The notes under the pieces: model-generated
Told to the model about the DNA's origin: nothing
Database searches by the model: none
Seen by the model: only the letters and a program-made list of their open reading frames with translations
In this document: positions 34,811 through 43,229 of the stretch, piece by piece
Layout of the letters: every line of letters begins with the position of its first letter
Numbering within the stretch: position 1 is the stretch's first letter
Program-made: the position numbers and the translations under genes
Source of the DNA: Streptomyces typhae
GTDB lineage: Bacteria; Actinomycetota; Actinomycetes; Streptomycetales; Streptomycetaceae
Direction of reading: 5' to 3'
DNA: 64,000 nt
NCBI RefSeq assembly: GCF_009755605.1
Contig: NZ_WPNZ01000030.1
Coordinates: 56,567-120,566 of the forward strand

Positions 34811-36109
34811 ATGCGTAACAGAAACGTTCTTGCGCTGACGCTGGCCTCGGCCGCCGCCCTGGTGGCCGGGCCCGTCACGCTCCCCGCAGCCGCCGCCACG
34901 GCCGCGCCCGCGCCGCACTCCGGCGCCCACTGTCCGCAGCTGTCGAAGAAGCTCCCCTGGTACGGCGACAACCGCGCCCGCCTCCAGAAGGTCATCGACG
35001 AGCGGGGCACCTGCGCGAACCCGCACCTCGGACACGGCAAGAAGCGCCCGGTCGCCGCCTTCGACTGGGACAACACCATCACCAAGAACGACGTCACCGA
35101 CGCCACCATCAGCTGGGCGCTGCGGCACGACAAGATCCTGCGCCCCAAGAGCTGGAAGTCCTCCAGCAAGTGGATGACGGACGCGGGCCACCGCGCCCTC
35201 ACCAAGGCCTGCGGCACCACGGTTCCCGTCGGCGGGCCGCTGCCGACGTCCACGGACGACGCCTGCGCGGACGAGATCCTCCAGATCCGCGAGGACGGCA
35301 CCACGATGAGCGGCGCCGCCGCCTTCGCCGGTACCTGGAACCACCGGCGCACGGTGCCGCAGTACGCCTGGGTGCCGCAGCTCTTCGCCGGACACACCGT
35401 CAAGGAAGTGGAGTCGTACGCGAAGAAGGCCCGCAAGGAGGCCCTCGCCGCCCCCGTCGGCACCACCCGCACCATCGGCAGCCACACCGTGCCCGGCTAC
35501 GCCCGGTACTACGACCAGCAGCGCGATCTGATCCGCACCCTGAAGAAGGCCGGATTCGACGTCTACATCGTCTCCGCGGGCTCCGAGCCCGTCGCGGAGG
35601 TGTGGGCGCGCGGCGTCGGCATCGACCGGAAGCACACCATCGCCATCCGGTCCGTCCTCGACCACAAGGGCCGCATCACCACCTGGAACCAGGGCTGCGG
35701 CGGCACCGGGGCCAACAAGGGCGAGACCATCCCGTACATCGACGGCAAGCGCTGCTTCATCAACCAGGAGATCTACCGGATCCAGGGCAAGAAGGCCTGG
35801 GACAAGCAGAGCTGGGGCAAACGGATCGCGGTCGGCGGCGGCGACGCCGACACCGACGTCACGTTCGTCGGCGACGCCACGGGCGCCCACCTCGTGCTCA
35901 ACCGCAACAAGAGCGAGTTCATGTGCCGGGCGTACGACAACGCCGACGGCCGCTGGGTCGTGAACCCCATGTTCATCGAGCCGCTGCCGCGGAAGTCCGG
36001 TACGTACCCCTGCTCGACCGGCGCGTACAACGAGCCCGACGGGCGCAAGGGCCCGGTCCTGCGCGACGACGGATCGGTGGTCCCCGACCAGCGGGACACG
36101 GTGCACTGA
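34811..36109 (+). CDS. Secreted HAD-family phosphatase
   Basis: This 432-residue exported haloacid-dehalogenase-type hydrolase has a clear Sec signal peptide (MRNRNVLALTLASAAALVAG, cleavage after AAA/AAA near residue 32). HAD motif I is FDWDNTIT with nucleophile Asp85 and acid Asp87, motif II is the Ser of YIVSAGSEP, and motif IV is GGGDADTDVTFVGD. The large insert between motifs I and II fits a C1 cap. The DxDNT form of motif I recalls the phosphorylcholine phosphatase branch, so phosphocholine or phosphoethanolamine are plausible substrates, but this is only suggestive. It follows the glnA4 operon after a terminator. ATG 34811 is 45 bases inside a longer frame without signal sequence. Confidence 0.82.
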   Translation: MRNRNVLALTLASAAALVAGPVTLPAAAATAAPAPHSGAHCPQLSKKLPWYGDNRARLQKVIDERGTCANPHLGHGKKRPVAAFDWDNTITKNDVTDATISWALRHDKILRPKSWKSSSKWMTDAGHRALTKACGTTVPVGGPLPTSTDDACADEILQIREDGTTMSGAAAFAGTWNHRRTVPQYAWVPQLFAGHTVKEVESYAKKARKEALAAPVGTTRTIGSHTVPGYARYYDQQRDLIRTLKKAGFDVYIVSAGSEPVAEVWARGVGIDRKHTIAIRSVLDHKGRITTWNQGCGGTGANKGETIPYIDGKRCFINQEIYRIQGKKAWDKQSWGKRIAVGGGDADTDVTFVGDATGAHLVLNRNKSEFMCRAYDNADGRWVVNPMFIEPLPRKSGTYPCSTGAYNEPDGRKGPVLRDDGSVVPDQRDTVH

Positions 36110-36134
36110 CCGCCCGACCCGGCGGCCCGACCCG

Positions 36135-36156
36135 GCCTCCGGGGCGCCCCGGAGGC
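36135..36156. terminator. Terminator after the HAD phosphatase
   Basis: A 9-bp perfect stem (36135-36143 with 36148-36156) has a GCGC loop. Confidence 0.65.
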
Positions 36157-36193
36157 GCCCCGAACCGGCCGCCGCGCGCCCCGGCCCAGGCCG

Positions 36194-36199
36194 TAGAGT
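36194..36199 (+). promoter_or_regulatory. -10 box, leaderless start of DUF2510 gene
   Basis: TAGAGT ends six bases before the ATG at 36206, and no ribosome binding site is possible in between. Confidence 0.5.
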
Positions 36200-36205
36200 G
36201 CCGGG

Positions 36206-37153
36206 ATGAGCATGCCGCCGCCGCCCGGCTGGTACCCGGACCCGTCCCACCCCGCCGTCGAGCGCTGGTGGGACGGGTCCGCATGGACCGAGCACCGGCG
36301 CGGGCCCGAGGCCACGGTCCACCTGGCGCAGCCGCGCCCCGAGTCCGCCGCCACCGTGGTCGCGCCGCTTCCCGCGCGCACGGGCGGCGGGCGCGCCAGG
36401 GCCATCGCCCTGTGCTCCGCCGGGACCGTGCTCGTCGCGTCCATCGTCACCGGCTTCCTGGTGCTCCAGGACGACGACGGCGACCCGGCGGCCGGGCCGG
36501 TGCCCGCCTCCGCGACGTCGGAGGACCCCGCTGCCTCGACGGAACCCCCGGAGGCCGCCGCGTCGCCGTCGCCGACGGAGGACCCCGACACCCTCGTCGA
36601 CCAGCTCAACGGCATCACGCTGCCGGTGCCGAAGGGCTGGGAGAAGGCCGAGGACACCGTCGGCAACGAACTGACCCTCCAGACCCCGGACACCTACGAC
36701 TGCCCGGGAGACCCCGGCCTCTGCCGCCAGGGAAGGATCACGTCGTCCACGGTCACCGGCAGCGACGAGCGCTCCCCGCGAAAGCTGGCCGAGGCCGACA
36801 TCGGCGACGCGGCCGACGCCGCGTACGACGAGGACTCCATCAACCGCAAGCCGTTCGGCGGCATCACCCGGCACCGGCAGGTCGGTGCGGGCACCGTCGC
36901 GGTCGGCGGCCGCAGCGGCTACTTCGTGCGCTGGCGGGTGCACACGGAGAAGGGCGCGGGCGGCTACGTCCAGTCCCTGGCCTTCCCGTCGAGCACCGGT
37001 TCCGAGGCGATGGTGATGGTCCGCTTCACCGTCGACGCGGGCCGGGGCGCGCCGCCGCTCTCCGACATCGACGCGGTCGTCGACGGGATCAGGCCGGTCG
37101 GGGACGGGGAGACGGGCGGGGGAGTGGGCGCCAGCGTCGCACCGGGCCAGTGA
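36206..37153 (+). CDS. DUF2510 membrane-anchored protein
   Basis: This 315-residue protein starts with the DUF2510 motif (PPPGWYPDPSHPAVERWWDGSAWTEH, split here by function: a short Trp-rich cytosolic domain), then one membrane helix near residues 70-90 (AIALCSAGTVLVASIVTGFL), a Pro/Glu/Ser-rich linker, and an extracellular domain of about 180 residues with two Cys (YDCPGDPGLC) that may form a disulfide. The C-terminal domain resembles others of unknown function in actinobacteria. Role unknown; surface or cell-wall function likely. Confidence 0.8.
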   Translation: MSMPPPPGWYPDPSHPAVERWWDGSAWTEHRRGPEATVHLAQPRPESAATVVAPLPARTGGGRARAIALCSAGTVLVASIVTGFLVLQDDDGDPAAGPVPASATSEDPAASTEPPEAAASPSPTEDPDTLVDQLNGITLPVPKGWEKAEDTVGNELTLQTPDTYDCPGDPGLCRQGRITSSTVTGSDERSPRKLAEADIGDAADAAYDEDSINRKPFGGITRHRQVGAGTVAVGGRSGYFVRWRVHTEKGAGGYVQSLAFPSSTGSEAMVMVRFTVDAGRGAPPLSDIDAVVDGIRPVGDGETGGGVGASVAPGQ

Positions 37154-37159
37154 GGCGGG

Positions 37160-37213
37160 CGGGTCTGTCCGGTGGGGCGGGTCTGTCCGGTGGGGTGCGT
37201 CTGTCCGGTGGGG
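37160..37213. repeat. Three 18-bp tandem repeats
   Basis: CGGGTCTGTCCGGTGGGG is repeated at 37160 and 37178, with a variant (TGCGTC...) at 37196, and a partial fourth copy follows. They lie between the convergent stops of the DUF2510 gene and the deaminase gene. Confidence 0.85.
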
Positions 37214-37235
37214 CGGGCGGGTCTGCCTCGCCGCC

Positions 37236-38438
37236 TCAGAGGAACGTGTGCCCCTCGCCCCGGTAGGTCGGCACGGTGTCCCGTACGACATCGCCCTCCA
37301 CCAGACGCAGCGTCGCGAACCGCTCGCACAGCTCACCGGCCTTGGCGTGCCGGAACCACACCTTGTCGCCGACGCGCAGGTCGTCCGCGGGCGGCCCGAG
37401 CAGCGGGGTCTGCACCTCGCCCGCGCCCTCCTGCGGGTCGTAGCGCAGCCCGTCCGGAAGATACGGCTCCGGGGACCGGTCTGCACCCGCGACGCCCGAC
37501 GCGGGATAGCCGCCGCCGAGCACCGTGACGACTCCCGGGCCCGGCCTGCGGACGACCGGCTGGGCGAAGAGCGCGGCGGGACGCCCGCTGAACGACGTGT
37601 AGTTGTCGAACAGGCGCGGCACGTACAGGCCCGAACCGGCGGCGATCTCCGTGACCGCGTCCTCCGCCGCGGTGTGCTGCACGCTGCCCGTCCCGCCGCC
37701 GTTCACGAACTCCAGGTCGGGCACGGCGGCACGGACCGCCGCCACGGCGGCGGCGCGGCGCGCGGCGAGTTCGCCACGGGCGGTCGCCTGCATCGTCCGC
37801 ACCATCCGTGACCTGGCAGGGCGCCCCTTCACGGCGTCCCCGACCCCGGCCACATGACCCTCGTACGCCATCACGCCCACGAGGCGGAACCCCGGCCGCC
37901 GGGCGATGGCCCGTGCCAGGGCGCCGAGCTGGGCGGGCTCGTGCAGCGGGGAGCGGCGCGCCCCGATCCGGACCCGGCCCCCGAGCAGCCTGAGCGAGGT
38001 GTCCAACTCCAGGCAGACCCGCACCTCTTCGCGGCCGCCGTCCCGCGCATCGTCGATCAGCCGGAGCTGTGCCGGGTCGTCGACCATGACCGTGACGGCC
38101 GCGGCCAGTCCGGGATCGGCGGCCAGCTCGGCGAAGCCCGCGCGGTCGGCCGAGGGGTAGGCGAGCAGGACGTCCCCGAAGCCGGAGCGGGCCAGCCACA
38201 GCGACTCGGCGAGCGTGTACGACATGACCCCCGCGAACCCGTCCCGCGCGAGCGCCCGCTCCAGGAGCGCCCGACAGCGAACGGACTTGCTCGCCACCCT
38301 GATCGGCTTGCCGCCGGCCCGGCGCACGAGGTCGTCGGCGTTGGCGTCGAACGCCGCCAGATCGACGATCGCGAGCGGTGCGTCGAGATGCGCGGTGGCC
38401 CGGTCGTAACGGGCCCTGTCAGCGGCTCGGCCTCTCAT
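37236..38438 (-). CDS. PLP-dependent amino acid deaminase/aldolase (alanine-racemase fold)
   Basis: This 400-residue fold-type III PLP enzyme has an N-terminal alanine-racemase-like barrel with the Schiff-base lysine in IRVASKSVRC near residue 50, and a C-terminal D-serine-dehydratase-like domain whose metal ligands would be in WFRHAKAGELCERF. Relatives include D-threonine aldolase, D-serine dehydratase and uncharacterised amino acid deaminases; substrate choice cannot be made from sequence. The 60-residue tail region from PEPYLPDGL to the end is typical. It stands alone, convergent with the DUF2510 gene. Confidence 0.8.
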   Translation of the reverse strand: MRGRAADRARYDRATAHLDAPLAIVDLAAFDANADDLVRRAGGKPIRVASKSVRCRALLERALARDGFAGVMSYTLAESLWLARSGFGDVLLAYPSADRAGFAELAADPGLAAAVTVMVDDPAQLRLIDDARDGGREEVRVCLELDTSLRLLGGRVRIGARRSPLHEPAQLGALARAIARRPGFRLVGVMAYEGHVAGVGDAVKGRPARSRMVRTMQATARGELAARRAAAVAAVRAAVPDLEFVNGGGTGSVQHTAAEDAVTEIAAGSGLYVPRLFDNYTSFSGRPAALFAQPVVRRPGPGVVTVLGGGYPASGVAGADRSPEPYLPDGLRYDPQEGAGEVQTPLLGPPADDLRVGDKVWFRHAKAGELCERFATLRLVEGDVVRDTVPTYRGEGHTFL

Positions 38439-38460
38439 GGCGGCAGCCTGCCAGACCCGG

Positions 38461-38474
38461 CTACCCCAGGGTAG
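38461..38474. promoter_or_regulatory. CTACCC/GGGTAG dyad in a divergent promoter region
   Basis: Six-base perfect arms are separated by CA, between the deaminase start (minus) and the proline-rich protein gene (plus). A TAGAGT -10-like box lies near 38540-38545. It is a candidate operator for either gene. Confidence 0.35.
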
Positions 38475-38589
38475 GGGGATGATCCGGGCAGATCACCCCG
38501 GCCTTCGGACTGGGTTCCCTCGGGCCTCGTGCCAGCCCGTAGAGTGACGCGCACGCAGGGAGCGCGCGACGCGACGGAACGGGGGGTGC

Positions 38590-40797
38590 ATGAGCACGGA
38601 GGCGCGACGGCCCCCCGTCCCCCCACGCCCCGGCACCCCGCCACGGGTGCCGAAACCCTCCCTGGACGGGGCCGGAACGCAGGCCTTGCGGGGCACTGCC
38701 GACGGTTCCGGGGCGCAGCCCTTGCGGGGTGCGGTGGACGGTTCCGGGGCGCAGCCTTTGCAGGACGGGGTCGACGGTTCCAGGGCGCAGCCCCTGCGGG
38801 ATGCGGTTGACAGCTCCGGGAAGCGACCTTCGGCCGGTGCGGCTGACGGCTCCGTGAAGCGATCTTTGACCGGTGGCGGTGGCGGTGCTGGTGCCCCTGA
38901 CAGCGCTGGTGCTGGTGCGGCTGGCGGCTCCGCGGCCCGGCAGCACGCGGCCGACAGCTCCGTCCCCCGGCCGGACACCGCCGAGGACTTCGTCCTCTCG
39001 GACCCCGAACCGCCGCTGCCCCCTCCCCCTGCCACCGCACGCTTCCCCGACACCCGGCCGTCGACGGCCGCCGCCGCCGCGGGCGCGGCGGAGCGGGGCG
39101 ATACGTCTCTGCGGGCGGGAACTCCGGGCGCGCGCGGTGAGCGTGTCGACCCGGCCGACCCGGCCCAAGGCGTCGACCCGGCCGAGGCGATAGGCGCGTC
39201 CCGACCGGTTCGCGTGGCCGGCTCCGAGCGCTCCGACTGCCCCGACCGCCCCGACCGCTTCCCCGGCGACGGCGACGGCGACGGCGACTCCGGCCGGGCC
39301 GAACTCTCCGACGAGGTCGGCGAACTCTCCGACGGGGCCGGTGATCTCTCCGGCGAGGCCAGTGACCCCGCAGCCTCCGCCGAGCAGGCGTCCCTCGTCG
39401 AGGATCTGCTCGCGCCGTTCGACCGGGTACGCCCCCCGCGGCCGCCGAGCGGGGGCAACGCCCCGCAAGGGGAGGGCGCCTCGCCGCCGCCCCCGCCCGC
39501 CTCCGCGCGGCTGCCGGACGCGCCACCGCTGAACGGCCGCGCCCCCACCCGCACGGACGCGCCGCAAGCCCCGGCCCCGGTGGTTCCGCCGCCCCGGCCG
39601 GGCGTGCCACCCCGCCCGGCGGGCACGCCCGAGCCGCCTGACGCGGCATCAGCGGCAACCCTCGCCAAGGCATCCGGCACGGCCGCTGCCAAGCCGTCCC
39701 GCACGGCCCCCGCCATGGAGCCCGGCACGGCGGCGCGGTCCCGGGCCGCAGCCGCGCCGAGGCCGCCGCAGCCGACGGACGCCGGGCAGGCCGGGGGCAC
39801 CGGGAGCCCCGGGAGCGCTGGGAACGCCGGGAAGCAGGGGAACCCCAAGAGCCTTGGGAACCCCAGGACCCCCGGGAACCCCAGAAACACAACCCAGGCG
39901 CACGCGCGTGCGTTCGGGCGCCGCCGTGCCGTCGGCGCGGTCGACCTGACGCCGGGGCCCGGCACGGGCCGCCCCTTCGTGTTTCTCGCCCGGCCCACGC
40001 TGTACGACGACACCACCACCCGGCTGCGCCCCGTGGGCGCCTGGGCGGGCCCCCGTGTGGCCGCCGCCGCGGCCTGCGCCGTGCTCGGGCTCGGCCTCAT
40101 CGGCGGCGCGGCGACCGGGAGTTGGCTGACCGGCGAGTCGGACGCGGCGGGCGGCTCGCGGAACGCCTACGTGGCGGCGGGCAAGCTCTGGCACAGCGTC
40201 CCCGTCGACCGCCTCTTCCCACCCTCGATCAAGGGCGAGGGCGCGGGCCCCGGCGGCGCCGACCGCACCTGGAACCGCCTCGCCGTCGCCCCCGACAGCG
40301 GCTGCGCCGGCGCCTTCGACCCGCTCCTGCGCAAGGCCCTCGCCCCCGCGGGCTGCCTGCGCCTGCTGCGCGCCACGTACGCGGACGCCACCAGCAGCCA
40401 TGTCACCACCGTCGGCCTGCTGTTCACCAAGGCCGACGCGGAGGCCATGAACGCCCTGCGCGGCCGGTTCACCGAGGAGGGCCTCGACTCCCGCCCGGAC
40501 CTGATGCCCCGCCCGTACGCGGCGAAGGGAACCCCGGCCGCGGGCTTCGGCGATCTCCAGCGCGCCACCTGGACCCTGTCCGTCCTGCCCGACGCGCCCG
40601 TCGTCGCGTACGCCGTCTCCGGCTTCGCCGACGGCCGCACCGTCACCGAACCGGAGCCCGCCGCCGAGGCCATGAGGGCGGGCGCCACCTCCGCCCCCGC
40701 CCAGGCCGGGCTCGGCAATGACGCGAAGGGCATCGCCGACCGCGTCGAGCGCGGCCTGCGCAAGACCGTCGACGCGGCCACGGAGAAGCCCTCATGA
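38590..40797 (+). CDS. Large proline-rich single-span membrane protein
   Basis: This 735-residue protein has three parts. About the first 460 residues are a low-complexity cytosolic region rich in Pro, Ala, Gly and Ser. It contains repeated GSGAQPLRGAVD-like units (residues ~30-85) and an SPGSAGNAGKQGNPKSLGNP-type stretch. A single membrane helix lies near residues 487-510 (AAAACAVLGLGLIGGAATG). A C-terminal extracellular domain of about 220 residues follows with two Cys (DSGCAGAF, APAGCLRLL). I recognise no known domain. Its stop overlaps the start of the mycosin-like protease (ATGA), so they are translationally coupled and probably work together at the membrane. Confidence 0.82.
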   Translation: MSTEARRPPVPPRPGTPPRVPKPSLDGAGTQALRGTADGSGAQPLRGAVDGSGAQPLQDGVDGSRAQPLRDAVDSSGKRPSAGAADGSVKRSLTGGGGGAGAPDSAGAGAAGGSAARQHAADSSVPRPDTAEDFVLSDPEPPLPPPPATARFPDTRPSTAAAAAGAAERGDTSLRAGTPGARGERVDPADPAQGVDPAEAIGASRPVRVAGSERSDCPDRPDRFPGDGDGDGDSGRAELSDEVGELSDGAGDLSGEASDPAASAEQASLVEDLLAPFDRVRPPRPPSGGNAPQGEGASPPPPPASARLPDAPPLNGRAPTRTDAPQAPAPVVPPPRPGVPPRPAGTPEPPDAASAATLAKASGTAAAKPSRTAPAMEPGTAARSRAAAAPRPPQPTDAGQAGGTGSPGSAGNAGKQGNPKSLGNPRTPGNPRNTTQAHARAFGRRRAVGAVDLTPGPGTGRPFVFLARPTLYDDTTTRLRPVGAWAGPRVAAAAACAVLGLGLIGGAATGSWLTGESDAAGGSRNAYVAAGKLWHSVPVDRLFPPSIKGEGAGPGGADRTWNRLAVAPDSGCAGAFDPLLRKALAPAGCLRLLRATYADATSSHVTTVGLLFTKADAEAMNALRGRFTEEGLDSRPDLMPRPYAAKGTPAAGFGDLQRATWTLSVLPDAPVVAYAVSGFADGRTVTEPEPAAEAMRAGATSAPAQAGLGNDAKGIADRVERGLRKTVDAATEKPS

Positions 40798-41969
40798 GGA
40801 TCCGCAGAGCCGCCGCGGTCACCGTCACCGCCCTCGCCACGACGCTCGCGCCCGTCACCCCCGCCGCGTACGCCGACGACGGCATCCGCGCCCAGCAGTG
40901 GGCCCTCGACGCCCTCGGCACCGACCAGGCCTGGCGCACCACCAAGGGCGCGGGCGTCACCGTCGCCGTGCTCGACACCGGCGTGGACGCCACCCACCCC
41001 GACCTCGTGGGCAACGTCCTCGAAGGAAAGGACATGGTCGGCTTCGGCGCCCGCCGCGGCGACAAGTCCTGGGCCCGGCACGGCACCGCCATGGCAGGCA
41101 TCGTCGCCGGTCACGGGCATGGCGAAGGCCATGGGGACGGTGTGCTCGGCGTCGCGCCCGAAGCCCGCGTCCTACCGGTGCGGGTCATCCTCGAAGACGG
41201 CGACCCGGCGCGCAGGAAGGCCCGCTCCACCCGCGGCAACGCCCTCGCCGAAGGCATCCGCTGGGCCGCCGACCACGGCGCCGACGTCATCAACCTCTCC
41301 CTCGGTGACGACTCCAAGTCCGCCCACCCGGAACCGGCGGAGGACGCCGCCGTGCAGTACGCCCTGAAGAGGGGCGCCGTCGTCGTCGCCTCCGCGGGCA
41401 ACGGCGGCGAGCGCGGCGACCACATCTCGTACCCGGCCGCGTACCCCGGCGTCATCGCCGCCACGGCCGTCGACAGCGACGGCGTCCGCGCGTCGTTCTC
41501 CACCCGCCGCTGGTATGCCACCGTCAGCGCCCCCGGCGACGACGTCGTGATCGCCGACCCCAACCGCAGGTACTACGAGGGCTGGGGCACCAGCGCCGCC
41601 TCCGCCATGGTGTCCGGCGCGGTCGCCCTCATCCGCGCCGCACACCCCGGGCTCGGCCCCGCACAGATCAAGCGGCTCCTCCAGGACACCGCCCGGGACG
41701 CCCCCGCGGGTGGCCGCGACGACTCCCGGGGCTTCGGCCTGGTCGACCCGGTCGCCGCCCTGGCCCGCGCGGGCGAGGCCGAGCGGCGGTCGCTGCGGAC
41801 CACCGCGCACGCGAAGAAGTACTTCGGGCCGGGCCCCGACGACCCCGACGACGGCGGCGGGCCCGCCGCCTGGGCGGGACCCACGGCGGCGGCGCTCGGC
41901 GCGGGTCTGCTGGTGGCGGGCGTCGCGCTGTGGCGGGGGCGGCGGGGAGCGCCCGGACGCCGGCGCTAG
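40794..41969 (+). CDS. Mycosin-like membrane-anchored subtilisin protease
   Basis: This 391-residue S8 serine protease has a Sec signal (MRIRRAAAVTVTALATTLAP...AYA). Catalytic residues are Asp61 (VAVLDTGVD), His96 (WARHGTAMAG) and Ser267 (WGTSAASAM), with Asn203 in the oxyanion hole. A C-terminal membrane helix (about 362-380, AALGAGLLVAGVALW) follows an acidic linker and ends in a basic cytosolic tail. This layout matches type VII secretion mycosins, but no esx/ecc gene is visible in the window. Coupling to the proline-rich membrane protein suggests that protein is its partner or substrate. Confidence 0.88.
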   Translation: MRIRRAAAVTVTALATTLAPVTPAAYADDGIRAQQWALDALGTDQAWRTTKGAGVTVAVLDTGVDATHPDLVGNVLEGKDMVGFGARRGDKSWARHGTAMAGIVAGHGHGEGHGDGVLGVAPEARVLPVRVILEDGDPARRKARSTRGNALAEGIRWAADHGADVINLSLGDDSKSAHPEPAEDAAVQYALKRGAVVVASAGNGGERGDHISYPAAYPGVIAATAVDSDGVRASFSTRRWYATVSAPGDDVVIADPNRRYYEGWGTSAASAMVSGAVALIRAAHPGLGPAQIKRLLQDTARDAPAGGRDDSRGFGLVDPVAALARAGEAERRSLRTTAHAKKYFGPGPDDPDDGGGPAAWAGPTAAALGAGLLVAGVALWRGRRGAPGRRR

Positions 41970-41972
41970 GGT
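41967..41972 (+). promoter_or_regulatory. -10 box, leaderless start of SseB-like gene
   Basis: TAGGGT overlaps the mycosin stop and ends seven bases before the GTG at 41980. Confidence 0.5.
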
Positions 41973-41979
41973 CGGTGCC

Positions 41980-42759
41980 GTGGCGAACAAGAACATTCCC
42001 GACCCCGGCTTCTCCGACGACGACGGGTCGGCCGACCCGGCCCTCGCCGCGGCACTCGCCGCGTGGCAGCAGGACCGCACTGCACACGGCCCGGTCCTCG
42101 AAGCCCTTGCGGGCGCGCGGCTCCTCGTACCCGTCGTCGCCGTACTCGGGGACGTGGAGGAGGACGATCAAGAGGGGCGCGAAGCACAGCAGAGGGGTGG
42201 TGGTGGGAGACGGGGGGGCGGGCTGCGGCGCGAGAAGACCAGCGACATGGCCGTGCCGACGCTCAAGGCGGGACACCGCACCGCCCTGCCCGCCTTCACC
42301 TCCACCGGGGCGCTCGCCCTGTGGGACCCCGAGGCCCGCCCTGTCGCCGTGCCGCTGCACCAGGCGCTCCAGGCCGCGGCCCACGAGAAGGCCGACACCA
42401 TCGTCCTCGACCTCGCGGGCCCCGTCCCCTACGAGCTGAACCGCCCGGCGCTGATCGCCCTCGCCGAGGGCCGCCGCAGCTCCGACGCGCTCACGGACCC
42501 GGCCGTCGTCGCCGCCGTCCGCGCGGCCGTCGCCGCCGAGCCCGCCGTGGTCCGCGCCCACCTCGGCCCCGGCACGGCCGACGGCACCCTGGCCCTGGTC
42601 CTGGACTCCTCCGCGGCCCCCGCGCCCGCCGCCCAGCGCGTCGCCGAGACCCTCGCCGCCGACGAAACACTGAGGGCCCGCCTGGTGCGCGGCCTCGACC
42701 TGGCCCTGCTGCCGGCCGAGGCGACGCCACCGGGCGAGCCCCTGTACGTACGCGGATGA
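41980..42759 (+). CDS. SseB-family protein
   Basis: This 259-residue protein has an SseB N-terminal-type domain (ALAAWQQDRTAHGPVLEALAGARLLVPVVA; then HRTALPAFTSTGALALWDPEARPVAVP). The two halves are separated by a hydrophilic insert (about residues 66-88, VEEDD... and an RGGGGRRGGGLRR patch) that looks like low-complexity expansion. A C-terminal region (RVAETLAADETLRARLVRGLDLALLP) resembles the SseB C-terminal domain. Function unknown; in enterobacteria SseB names a serine-sensitivity enhancer. It probably uses a leaderless promoter. Confidence 0.78.
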   Translation: MANKNIPDPGFSDDDGSADPALAAALAAWQQDRTAHGPVLEALAGARLLVPVVAVLGDVEEDDQEGREAQQRGGGGRRGGGLRREKTSDMAVPTLKAGHRTALPAFTSTGALALWDPEARPVAVPLHQALQAAAHEKADTIVLDLAGPVPYELNRPALIALAEGRRSSDALTDPAVVAAVRAAVAAEPAVVRAHLGPGTADGTLALVLDSSAAPAPAAQRVAETLAADETLRARLVRGLDLALLPAEATPPGEPLYVRG

Positions 42760-42797
42760 GATGAGGTGGTGGGGAGAAGGGGAAGGGCGGCGGGCCC

Positions 42798-43172
42798 TCA
42801 GCCGAAGACCGGCCCCGTGTACTTCTCGCCGGGGCCCTGGCCGGGCTCGTCCGGCACCACCGACGCCTCGCGGAACGCGAGCTGCAGCGACTTCAGGCCG
42901 TCCCGCAGCGGGGCCGCGTGGAAGGAGCTGACCTCCGTGGCGCTCGCGTCCAGGAGGCCGGCGAGGGAGTGGATCAGCTTGCGGGCCTCGTCGAGGTCCT
43001 TGTGGGCGGCGCCCTCCTCGGCCAGGCCCAGGTTCACCGCCGCCGCGCTCATCAGATGCACCGCCACCGTGGTGATCACCTCGACGGCGGGGACGTCCGC
43101 GATGTCGCGGGTCATGCTGTCGAAGTCGGGGCTCTGGGGTGCGGGAGAAGCGGCGGGGCTCGTGTCACTCAT
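42798..43172 (-). CDS. DUF1844 protein
   Basis: This 124-residue protein with a DUF1844 domain is mainly helical (VPAVEVITTVAVHLMSAAAVNLGLAEEG; DLDEARKLIHSLAGLLDA). It is found next to infC in many actinobacteria. Function unknown. A -10 box TAGGCT (minus strand, 43180-43185) ends seven bases before the ATG at 43172, so the transcript is probably leaderless. It diverges from infC. Confidence 0.85.
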   Translation of the reverse strand: MSDTSPAASPAPQSPDFDSMTRDIADVPAVEVITTVAVHLMSAAAVNLGLAEEGAAHKDLDEARKLIHSLAGLLDASATEVSSFHAAPLRDGLKSLQLAFREASVVPDEPGQGPGEKYTGPVFG

Positions 43173-43229
43173 GCCCCTCAGCCTAGAGCCGCCCTGCCGC
43201 CGTTAGCCCCACCCCCCAGGACCTGCTAA

